In this document: positions 8,867 through 16,313 of the stretch, one piece after another
How positions within the stretch are numbered: the first letter of the stretch is position 1
Layout: every line of letters starts with the position of its first letter
From: Oceanicaulis sp. HTCC2633
GTDB lineage: Bacteria; Pseudomonadota; Alphaproteobacteria; Caulobacterales; Maricaulaceae
NCBI RefSeq assembly: GCF_000152745.1
Contig: NZ_CH672428.1
Location: 3,099,846-3,163,845, forward strand
Direction of reading: 5' to 3'
Length of the DNA: 64,000 nucleotides
The notes under the pieces: generated by a model
Seen by the model: only the letters and a program-made list of their open reading frames with translations
What the model was told of the DNA's origin: nothing
Database searches by the model: none
Program-made: the position numbers and the translations under genes

Positions 8867-9538
8867 ATGCGTATTCTGATCGTGGAAGACGACCGGGAGG
8901 TCGCGGGCAACATTGCGAAAATGTTGCGTGAATCCGGACATGTGGTCGATATGGCCCATGATGGCGAGGATGGCCTCGCCATGGCGCGTGACGGCGCGTT
9001 CGACGTGCTGATCGTGGACAGGATGATGCCGCGCCGCGACGGCCTGTCGATGATCTCCATCCTGCGTGAAGAGGGCGACAAGACGCCCGCGCTGGTGCTG
9101 TCGGCCCTGGGCGAGGTGGATGACCGCGTCGCCGGTCTGACCGCAGGCGGCGACGACTATCTTGTCAAACCCTACGCCCCTTCCGAGCTTAAGGCCCGTG
9201 TGGACGCCCTGGCGCGACGCCGGGACCCCGAGGCGCTGAAGACCCGCCTTCAAGTGGGCGATCTGGAAATGGATCTTCTCGCGCGCACGGTGAAGCGCGG
9301 GGAAGAGGCGATCCAGCTGCAGCCGCGCGAATTCCGCCTGCTGGAATTTCTCATGCGTCACGCCGGACAGGTCGTGACCCGCACCATGCTGCTGGAAAAG
9401 GTCTGGGACTATCATTTCGACCCCCAGACCAATGTCATCGACGTGCATATCTCGCGGCTGCGTTCGAAGATCGACAAGCCGTTCGACACCTCCATGCTGC
9501 ACACCGTGCGCGGGGCAGGCTATCGTCTGTCCAACTAG
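8867..9538 (+). CDS. OmpR-family response regulator
   Basis: A 223-residue two-domain regulator. The receiver domain (1-115) has the acidic pair Asp8-Asp9, phosphoacceptor Asp51 (LIVDRMMP) and conserved Lys in LVKPYAP. The winged-helix DNA-binding domain (about 125-222) ends in VRGAGYRL, the usual OmpR/PhoB terminus. It lies 62 nt after degP and is followed by its likely cognate kinase. The 11-nt direct repeat upstream of degP is a plausible binding site. The signal it responds to is not evident. Confidence 0.93.
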   Translation: MRILIVEDDREVAGNIAKMLRESGHVVDMAHDGEDGLAMARDGAFDVLIVDRMMPRRDGLSMISILREEGDKTPALVLSALGEVDDRVAGLTAGGDDYLVKPYAPSELKARVDALARRRDPEALKTRLQVGDLEMDLLARTVKRGEEAIQLQPREFRLLEFLMRHAGQVVTRTMLLEKVWDYHFDPQTNVIDVHISRLRSKIDKPFDTSMLHTVRGAGYRLSN

Positions 9539-9559
9539 GCCTGAGCGGCGGGGGACACA

Positions 9560-10996
9560 CTGGACACGCAAACCCATAAAAGCTGGCGGGCGCCCGCGTT
9601 TCTGCGGACGACCGCCTTCCGGCTGACGCTGCTGTCTGCGGCGCTGTTTGCGCTGTCGAGTTTCGTGATCCTCGCGCTCGTCTACGCCGCGTCCGTCAGC
9701 GCCGCGCTGCGCCGGGCGGACGCGTCGATTTCCGCCGAAGTCGCCGAGATCCAGACGCTCTATGGCGAGCGCGGCTACCAGGGCGCCTATCGCTATCTGG
9801 TCCAGCGTTCGGTCGGCGGCGGCGAATTCTTCTACATGCTGCTCGACCCGCAAGGGCAACAGCTGGTGGGCAATATCTATGGCCTGCCCGAAGCCCCGAC
9901 CGATCCCCAGGGCCGGGTGCGCTTCACCTATGACCGTCAGCCCGTGGACGGGGTGATCGACCGCGCCGAGGAAGGCCGGGACGCGCGCGGCCAGATCGTC
10001 GAGCTGGGCGATGGCTATCAGCTCTTCGTCGGTCTCGACGTGGAAGAGGAAAGCCGCTTCGTCGCCAACACGCTGAACTCGGTGCTGATTGCTTCGGGGC
10101 TTTCGCTGGCTCTGGGCATCGTGTCGGGCGCCGTGGTGTCGCGGCGCTTTGCGCGGCGTCTCGACGGCATTAACGAGGCGGCCCGCGCGGTGATGACCGG
10201 CAAGCTCGACACCCGCGCGCCTCGCACTTATTCGGGCGATGAGCTCGATGAGCTCTCGCGCAATTTCAACGACATGCTCGACCGCGTGGAAAACCTGATG
10301 CACCGCATGCGCACGGCGGGCGATTCCATCGCCCACGATCTGCGCCTGCCGCTGACCCGGATGCGCGGGCGGATCGAATCCGCCCTCGTCGAGGAAGGCG
10401 ATGTGGAGGCGCGCGAGGCCGCGCTGATGCAGGCCGTCAGCGATGTGGACGAGCTTTTGAAAACCTTCAACGCGGTGCTCTCCCTGTCGCGCCTTCAGAC
10501 CGGCGAGCGCCGCCGCGCCTTCGAGAGCATCAATCTGGGCGCGCTGATGGAAGACATGTGCGAGCTCTACGAGCCGGTGTGCGAGGATGCGGGCACCGAA
10601 TTCCTCTGCGAATGCACGCCCGATCTCATGCTGACAGGGGATCGCGAGCTGATCGCCCAGGCCATCGCCAACCTGCTCGACAACGCCATCAAGTACACCC
10701 CCGATGGCGGCGCCATCGCCTTGCGCGGTCGCAAGACGGGCGAGGGGCGGATCGAGCTGTCGGTCACCGACACCGGCCCCGGCATTCCCGCCGAGGATCG
10801 CGAGCGGGTGCTGGAGCGCTTTGTGCGCCTTGATCGCTCACGCAATCAGCCCGGCGTGGGGCTCGGCCTGTCGCTGGTGCACGCCATCGCGGAAGTGCAT
10901 GGCGCGACCCTGAGCCTTGATGACGGCCCCGGCGCCGTGGACGGCGCGGGCCCCGGCCTCAGGATCGCTCTGACCTTTCCGAAGCGGAAAGCCTGA
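9560..10996 (+). CDS. sensor histidine kinase, probably with a CTG start
   Basis: Probable partner of the preceding OmpR-type regulator. The first canonical start, GTG at 9665, would cut the first membrane helix in half. In-frame coding clearly continues upstream to a TGA at 9542, and the only start-like codon there is CTG at 9560, preceded by a G-rich stretch. From it the product is 478 residues: TM1 (about 22-46), a periplasmic sensor, TM2 (about 170-195), HAMP, the H-box IAHDLRLPLTR with His259, and an HATPase domain with DNAIKYTPDGG, DTGPGIP and GVGLGLSLV. The start codon is inferred. Confidence 0.85.
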   Translation: MDTQTHKSWRAPAFLRTTAFRLTLLSAALFALSSFVILALVYAASVSAALRRADASISAEVAEIQTLYGERGYQGAYRYLVQRSVGGGEFFYMLLDPQGQQLVGNIYGLPEAPTDPQGRVRFTYDRQPVDGVIDRAEEGRDARGQIVELGDGYQLFVGLDVEEESRFVANTLNSVLIASGLSLALGIVSGAVVSRRFARRLDGINEAARAVMTGKLDTRAPRTYSGDELDELSRNFNDMLDRVENLMHRMRTAGDSIAHDLRLPLTRMRGRIESALVEEGDVEAREAALMQAVSDVDELLKTFNAVLSLSRLQTGERRRAFESINLGALMEDMCELYEPVCEDAGTEFLCECTPDLMLTGDRELIAQAIANLLDNAIKYTPDGGAIALRGRKTGEGRIELSVTDTGPGIPAEDRERVLERFVRLDRSRNQPGVGLGLSLVHAIAEVHGATLSLDDGPGAVDGAGPGLRIALTFPKRKA

Positions 10997-11040
10997 GCGG
11001 ACGTCTTGCCCTTGATCGCGGCGCGCCGCACCCTTTGCCC

Positions 11041-13920
11041 ATGACTGCGCCCCTCAAAGACCGCATCACCAAGAGCTTGCCCAATATCGCGCCCGATCGC
11101 GCCCGGCGCGCGCGAGAGCGCATTGGCGCGGCGGTGTTTGACGCCTGGGGCGAGGGGGCGGCGTTTCTCGACAGCGTGTTCGCCGCCGCGCCCTATCTGG
11201 CGCGCACGGCCGTGCGGCGCCCGGATACGCTTCTGAAACTCGCCACGACCAGCCCTGAAGACCTGATTGAGCATTTGTGCGAAACGGCGCGGGAGGCGGC
11301 GTCCCTTGAGGACGAAGACGAGGTGATGGCGGTGCTGCGTCGGGCCAAGCTCGACCTGCATCTGGTCACCGCGTTGGCGGACCTTGCCGGCGCGTTCAGC
11401 CTGAAAGAGGTGATGGCGGCGCTGACGGACTTTGCCGACGCCGCCGTGCAGGCGAGCCTCGCCTGCGCCGTGCGCAGCCATGGCGTCGAGGTGAGCGATC
11501 CGCTCAATCCCATGCCGGGCTATTTCGTGCTGACCCTGGGCAAGCACGGCACGCGCAGCCTGAATTTCTCCTCCGACATTGATCTTGTCATCGCCTATGA
11601 GCCGGAGATCATCGAGGCGCCCGAGGGCAAGGATCCGCTCAAGCTGTTCTCGCGAATCGCCCAGAAGCTCAGCAATATCATGCAGGACGTGACGGCGGAC
11701 GGGTATGTCTTCCGCGTCGATCTGCGCCTGCGCCCCGATCCCGGCTCCACCCCTGTCGCCGTCAGCGCCAACATGGCCCGGCATTATTTCGAGGCGGTGG
11801 GCCAGAACTGGGAGCGGGCGGCCTACGCCAAGGCGCGGGTATGCGCCGGCGACCGGTCGGCGGGCGAGGGGTTCCTGAAAGACCTCAATCCCTTCATCTG
11901 GCGGCGGACCATGGATTTCGCCGCGGTCGAGGATATCCGGTCCCTCGCCAAGCAGATCCAGGCCGTGGGCAAGCGCGCCGAAGTGCGCGCGGCGGGCCAT
12001 GATGTGAAGCTGGGGCGCGGCGGCATTCGAGAGATCGAGTTCTACGCCCAGTGCCTGCAGCTCGTCTTCGGCGGGCGCATGCCGGCGGTTCGGGCCCCGG
12101 GCACGGTGGATGCGCTGGCGGCTCTGGCCGCCCATGACCTCATTGAATCCGAAGAGGCTGAAGCCCTGACCGCCTATTACATCGCGTTGCGCGATGTGGA
12201 GCACCGCATCCAGATGCTCGAGGATGAGCAGACCCAGACCCTGCCTCTTCATGACGATGCCCGCCGGGCCGTGGCGGCGCTCTCGGGCTCTGATGACCTC
12301 ACGGACTTTGACGCCCGGATGACCGCGCTGTTTGGCGCTGTCCATGCGGCCTTCTCGGCCCAGTTCGGGGAGGGGGAGAGCCTCGCCACCGAAGCGGGCA
12401 GTCTGGTGCTGACCGGCGTCGAGCCCACGCCGGATACCCGCGAGACGCTGGACCGGCTGGGCTTTTCAGATCCTGACAGGGTCTGGGAGCGGCTGGCGGG
12501 CTGGGCGGCGGGTCGAGCGCGGGCGGCGCGCACCGAACGGGCCCGGCGCCTCTTCTCGCGCTTTGCGCCACGGCTGATCGAGGCGCTCTCGGCCACGGGA
12601 GATCCTGACGCCGCCTTCACCCGTTTTTCCACCTTTTTTGAGGGCCTGCCGAGCGGGGTGCAGCCGCTCTCCCTGCTGGTCAATCAGCCTGAACTGGCGC
12701 GCGAGCTGATCGCCATGCTGGGTCTTGCCCCGCGTCTGGCGGAAACCCTCGCCCGGCGACCGGCGCTTCTGGACACCTTGCTGGACCCGGCCTTCGCGCG
12801 CCCCTTGAGCGAAGATCCGCCCGCCTATCGCGTCGAGCGCTTCGCAGGGCTCGAGGCCATGGATTACGAGCAGGCGCTGAACGCCGCCCGTCGTCTTGCG
12901 CGTGAGGAGAAGCTGCGCATTGGCGGACAGCTTCTGCTGGGGCGGGCGCGCGCCCAGGACGCCGGTCAGGCCTATGCCGATCTCGCAGACGCCTCGCTCG
13001 CCGCCATGGCGCAGGCGGCGGTGCGCGAGATGACTGCCCGCCACGGTCCGCCGCCCGGCGACTGGGCGGTGCTGGGCCTGGGCAAGCTGGGGGGGCGCGA
13101 GCTGAGCGCAACGTCCGATCTCGACATCATGCTGGTGTATGAGCCCCATGCCGAACAATCGGACGGCAAGCGTCCGCTGGTGGCGCAGACCTGGTTCATC
13201 CGCTTCACCCAGCGTCTGGTCTCGGCGCTGTCCGCGCCGACCGAGGAGGGGGAGCTCTATGAGGTGGATCTGGCGCTGAGACCGTCCGGATCCGCAGGCC
13301 CTGCCGCGGTGAGCCTGTCGCGGTTCGAGGAGTATTATCAGACTTCGGAAGCCTGGACCTGGGAGCGCATGGCGCTGACCCGCGCTCGCATCGTTGTGGA
13401 GGGCGGCCTCGCCGGCAAGCTCGATGACGCCATCAACGCCGTCATCCGCGCCGCCGGACCGGCGACGATGCTGTGCGAGGACGCCGCGGACATGCGGGCG
13501 CGGCTTGAACGTGATCGGCCTGCGCGCTCGTTCTGGGATCTCAAGCTCAGGCCAGGCGGGTTGATCGATATCGAGTTCATCGCCCAGACCGGCCAGCTGG
13601 TTCAGCGCGAACGGCTGGGCGCGGATACGGCCGGTGCGATCGCACATCTGGCCCGATCGGGCTGGCTCCAGCCGGGAGACGCCCGGGCGCTGCAGGACGC
13701 GCATGAGCTTTATGGCGATCTCACGCAAATCCTGCGCGCCGCCCATGGCGCGGACTTTGATCCAGAGAAAGCCAGTGAACCCTTCGCAAGGCGGATCTGC
13801 CTGGCGGCGCATTGCGAGGATCTCGCCTGCACGGCCGACCGGCTGGATGAGTGTGCGCGGACCGTACGCGGCATCTTCGACCGCACCATCGGGCCTGTCA
13901 GATTCCGCGCGACGGATTAG
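11041..13920 (+). CDS. glnE: bifunctional glutamine synthetase adenylyltransferase/deadenylylase GlnE
   Basis: GlnE switches glutamine synthetase off and on by adding or removing AMP in response to PII. The ATG at 11041 is chosen over a TTG two codons upstream. The 959-residue protein has the normal two nucleotidyltransferase halves: the N-terminal adenylyl-removing domain with FSSDIDLVIAYEPE (about residues 178-192) and the C-terminal transferase domain with TSDLDIMLVYEPH (about 690), each followed by a helical GlnD/GlnE PII-uridylyl-type domain. It appears intact. It starts 44 nt after the kinase gene on the same strand but has no functional link to it. Confidence 0.96.
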   Translation: MTAPLKDRITKSLPNIAPDRARRARERIGAAVFDAWGEGAAFLDSVFAAAPYLARTAVRRPDTLLKLATTSPEDLIEHLCETAREAASLEDEDEVMAVLRRAKLDLHLVTALADLAGAFSLKEVMAALTDFADAAVQASLACAVRSHGVEVSDPLNPMPGYFVLTLGKHGTRSLNFSSDIDLVIAYEPEIIEAPEGKDPLKLFSRIAQKLSNIMQDVTADGYVFRVDLRLRPDPGSTPVAVSANMARHYFEAVGQNWERAAYAKARVCAGDRSAGEGFLKDLNPFIWRRTMDFAAVEDIRSLAKQIQAVGKRAEVRAAGHDVKLGRGGIREIEFYAQCLQLVFGGRMPAVRAPGTVDALAALAAHDLIESEEAEALTAYYIALRDVEHRIQMLEDEQTQTLPLHDDARRAVAALSGSDDLTDFDARMTALFGAVHAAFSAQFGEGESLATEAGSLVLTGVEPTPDTRETLDRLGFSDPDRVWERLAGWAAGRARAARTERARRLFSRFAPRLIEALSATGDPDAAFTRFSTFFEGLPSGVQPLSLLVNQPELARELIAMLGLAPRLAETLARRPALLDTLLDPAFARPLSEDPPAYRVERFAGLEAMDYEQALNAARRLAREEKLRIGGQLLLGRARAQDAGQAYADLADASLAAMAQAAVREMTARHGPPPGDWAVLGLGKLGGRELSATSDLDIMLVYEPHAEQSDGKRPLVAQTWFIRFTQRLVSALSAPTEEGELYEVDLALRPSGSAGPAAVSLSRFEEYYQTSEAWTWERMALTRARIVVEGGLAGKLDDAINAVIRAAGPATMLCEDAADMRARLERDRPARSFWDLKLRPGGLIDIEFIAQTGQLVQRERLGADTAGAIAHLARSGWLQPGDARALQDAHELYGDLTQILRAAHGADFDPEKASEPFARRICLAAHCEDLACTADRLDECARTVRGIFDRTIGPVRFRATD

Positions 13921-13928
13921 GATGTCCT

Positions 13929-13945
13929 TACCCGTACCAAGGGTA
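13929..13945. promoter_or_regulatory. inverted repeat upstream of the EF-hand gene
   Basis: TACCC and GGGTA arms are separated by 7 nt, 50 nt before the EF-hand gene start and directly after the glnE stop. It may be an operator for the EF-hand/sigma factor module. The arms are short and chance is not excluded. Confidence 0.3.
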
Positions 13946-13994
13946 TGAGCGAGGGAGAAAACAAGACCCCGCTCCGATACAGGAGATTGGTACG

Positions 13995-14582
13995 ATGAAG
14001 AGACTTCTGAGCGCTGCTGCAGCGATGATCGTTCTGGGTTCGGGCGCCGCCCTGGCCCAGCCGACGGGCTTTGACGGACCGGGCGCGCGCGGCCATGGCC
14101 ATCATGATCGCGGTCCCGGCCGCGGGCATGGCGGCATGAATGGCCTGCGCATGCTGGAGGTGGCGGATCTCAATGGTGACAACACCGTGACCCGCGCCGA
14201 AGTCGAGCAGCTGCAAACCGAGGAATTCGCCTATCGCGACCGCAATGGCGACGGCTTCCTGGACGAGGCGGATGCATCCCCGATGCAGCTTCGCATGATG
14301 GCGCTGCGCGATGACCGCCGTCAGGCGCGCGAGGACGATGGCGAGGAGCGAGCGGATCGCCGGGAGCGTCGTCGTGAGGGCCGCCGGGGCGAAGGCCGGG
14401 GCTTTGATGCTGACCAGGATGGCCGGATTTCCTCGGCCGAGTTCATGACGGGATCTTCGCGCATGTTCGATCGACTGGATGCGAATTCGGATGGCGCCGT
14501 CACCCCCGATGAGCTGGACGCCATGATGCAGGCCCGAGCGGAGCGTCGCGAAGAGCGCCGCACGCCCTGGTGGCGCAACTAG
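13995..14582 (+). CDS. secreted four-EF-hand protein
   Basis: A 195-residue exported protein. The ATG at 13995 follows an AGGAGA ribosome site and opens a signal peptide (MKRLLSAAAA to ALAQ). After a His/Gly-rich stretch (32-47) come four EF-hand loops: residues 58-69 (DLNGDNTVTRAE), 82-93 (DRNGDGFLDEAD), 138-149 (DADQDGRISSAE) and 162-173 (DANSDGAVTPDE). The second ends in Asp rather than Glu. A strongly Arg/Glu-rich region separates the pairs. Calcium binding in the periplasm is likely. It is the first gene of a unit with a sigma factor, an anti-sigma-like protein and a metal-sensor-like protein, suggesting a role as signal receptor or as a target. Confidence 0.88.
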   Translation: MKRLLSAAAAMIVLGSGAALAQPTGFDGPGARGHGHHDRGPGRGHGGMNGLRMLEVADLNGDNTVTRAEVEQLQTEEFAYRDRNGDGFLDEADASPMQLRMMALRDDRRQAREDDGEERADRRERRREGRRGEGRGFDADQDGRISSAEFMTGSSRMFDRLDANSDGAVTPDELDAMMQARAERREERRTPWWRN

Positions 14583-14604
14583 GCGTCCCAGGAAGGCTGC
14601 GCGC

Positions 14605-15258
14605 GTGTCCCGCCCCGTCCTCAAGGTCATAGACGGTTCCCCTCGCCGGACGGGCGGGGGCGAGGAGGCGCGCGCCGCGGACGCCCGGCTGGCAGAGGGC
14701 GTCGCCCAGGGCGACGCCGGCGCCATCCGGGCTCTGACGCAGAGATGCCTGCCGCGCGTTCACGGCGTGGCGTCGCGGCTGCTGGGTGATCGCGACGAGG
14801 CGGATGATGTGGCGCAGGAGACCTTTGTGAAGGTCTGGCGCAAGATCGCGCTTTATGATCCGGACAAGGCCCGGCTCGAAACCTGGGTGACGCGGATCGC
14901 CATGAACGCCTGTTATGACCGCTTGCGCAAGAAGCGCGAGAGTCAGATCAGCGAGGATGCGCCCGAGCAGATGGATGGCGCCGCAAGCGCGGAAAGCCGT
15001 CTGACCGGCGAGGATGCGCTGAGCCGGGTGAGATTGGCGGTCGCCGAGCTGCCGGAACGCCAGAAGCTGGCGCTGCAATTGTGCCATTTTCAGGACCATA
15101 CCAATATCGAGGCCGCCCAGATTATGGAGGTCAGCGTGGAAGCGCTGGAATCCCTGCTCGCGCGGGCGCGTCGGGCCTTGAAGGCCAAGCTGGCGGCGGA
15201 CCGGGACGAGCTGATCGCGGACGCAGCAGGATTGCACGGATCGGGGAAAGAGATATGA
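14605..15258 (+). CDS. ECF-type sigma-70 family factor
   Basis: A 217-residue sigma factor with only regions 2 and 4. Region 2 includes DRDEADDVAQETFVKVWR and the following DNA-melting segment TWVTRIAMNACYDRLR; region 4 is LPERQKLALQLCHF through a helix-turn-helix near residues 175-205. The start is GTG at 14605. The stop overlaps the next gene's ATG by 4 nt, which is the usual sigma/anti-sigma arrangement. It most likely directs transcription of its own operon and possibly of the EF-hand gene, but no promoter consensus for it can be defined from this window alone. Confidence 0.92.
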   Translation: MSRPVLKVIDGSPRRTGGGEEARAADARLAEGVAQGDAGAIRALTQRCLPRVHGVASRLLGDRDEADDVAQETFVKVWRKIALYDPDKARLETWVTRIAMNACYDRLRKKRESQISEDAPEQMDGAASAESRLTGEDALSRVRLAVAELPERQKLALQLCHFQDHTNIEAAQIMEVSVEALESLLARARRALKAKLAADRDELIADAAGLHGSGKEI

Positions 15259-15674
15259 GCGAGATGCACACGATGAACCCGGACCGGTTTAGTGAACTGG
15301 CGGATGCCTTTGGCGGCGAGCTGTCGCGCTGGCCGAGCGATGAGCAGGCCCGGGCGCAGGCTTTCCTGAGCGCCGAGCCGGAGCTGGCCCAGGCCCTGCT
15401 GGACGAGGCTGCGGCGCTGGATGCGTTGCTGGATCTCGACGTCACCGCGCCGCCAGCTCCCGCGCTTTACGAAACGATTGCGGCGTCGGGAATTCGTCGC
15501 GCCTTCGCCCCGCCGCGCTGGGCGGGCATCGCAGCCGCCATTGCGCTGATGTGCGGCGCGGGGACGGGCTGGCTGGGCGCCCAGATGAACACCCCGACCA
15601 ATCACGACGCCTTGTACGCCAATGCCTTCTCCGTTCTCTCGGAGACGGAAACCCTGTTTGAGGATGGCTCATGA
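15255..15674 (+). CDS. putative membrane anti-sigma factor
   Basis: A 139-residue protein with an N-terminal cytoplasmic domain (1-90), one membrane segment (about 94-115) and a short periplasmic tail. Its start overlaps the sigma factor stop (ATGA) and its stop overlaps the next start. The position and topology fit an anti-sigma factor, and the N-terminal RFSELADAFGGELSRWP resembles short alphaproteobacterial anti-sigma-like proteins. It lacks a zinc-binding HXXXCXXC motif, so it is not a ZAS-type factor. Function is inferred from position and topology. Confidence 0.7.
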   Translation: MSEMHTMNPDRFSELADAFGGELSRWPSDEQARAQAFLSAEPELAQALLDEAAALDALLDLDVTAPPAPALYETIAASGIRRAFAPPRWAGIAAAIALMCGAGTGWLGAQMNTPTNHDALYANAFSVLSETETLFEDGS

Positions 15675-16279
15675 ACCGGATCAATATCTGGATTGCCTTG
15701 CTGCTGGTCTCTGTCCTGCTGAACGGATTGCTGATCGGTTCGAGCGCCCATCGCTGGTTCCATGATGATGGGCCGTCGCGCGCCTCGATCCGGGCGGACG
15801 CGGAGAACGCCGCAAGCGTGAAGGGGTTCGAGCCGCGCAGCTTCTTCAGGGCCGTGCCCGAGGAATATCGCCGTGAGCTGTTCGAACACATGGCGGGCTC
15901 GCGTGACGAGGTCTACGCCCTGATGCGTGATCTGGGCGACAAGCGACGCGCCGTGCGCGCCGTGCTGACGACCGAGCCCTATGACCCCGAAGCCGCCGCT
16001 CAGGCCCTGAGCGAAGCGCGCGAAGCGCGCGCCCGACTGGAGCAGCGCACCGAAGCGCTCATTCTCGACGCGGCGGGCATCCTGCCGGCGGATGTGCGTC
16101 GGGACGCCTTCGATCGCGCCCTGACCCGCCGTCATGACCATGAGCGTCGGGAGCGTGACCGGGACCATGAGGATCGGCGAGAGGATGAAGAGACGCGCCC
16201 TGATCATCCTCGAACGGGATCCGAGGACGGGCCGCGTCACGAGCCGCCGTCCGGTTCGCAAGCGCCGGATCTGTTCTAG
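15671..16279 (+). CDS. CnrX-like periplasmic heavy-metal sensor family protein
   Basis: A 202-residue protein with an N-terminal membrane anchor (about 7-25) and a helical periplasmic domain of the 'periplasmic heavy metal sensor' (CnrX/Spy-like) type: FFRAVPEEYRRELFEHM, then a run of helices with an LxxRRxAVRAVLTTEPYD-like region. The C-terminal 45 residues are low complexity, rich in Arg, Asp, Glu and His, and could bind cations. It completes a sigma, anti-sigma, sensor order that matches the logic of CnrH-CnrY-CnrX in Cupriavidus. The ligand is unknown. Confidence 0.75.
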   Translation: MNRINIWIALLLVSVLLNGLLIGSSAHRWFHDDGPSRASIRADAENAASVKGFEPRSFFRAVPEEYRRELFEHMAGSRDEVYALMRDLGDKRRAVRAVLTTEPYDPEAAAQALSEAREARARLEQRTEALILDAAGILPADVRRDAFDRALTRRHDHERRERDRDHEDRREDEETRPDHPRTGSEDGPRHEPPSGSQAPDLF

Positions 16280-16313
16280 AAACCGCAGGCGGCCGGGCAG
16301 AGGCGCGAAAGGC

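Noticed and set aside
8762..10336. Long minus-strand open frame opposite the two-component genes
   Set aside because: Shadow of the regulator and kinase genes; no ribosome site or recognisable domain.
10846..12345. Minus-strand open frame opposite glnE
   Set aside because: Antisense of a complete nucleotidyltransferase domain; composition unlike real proteins of the window.
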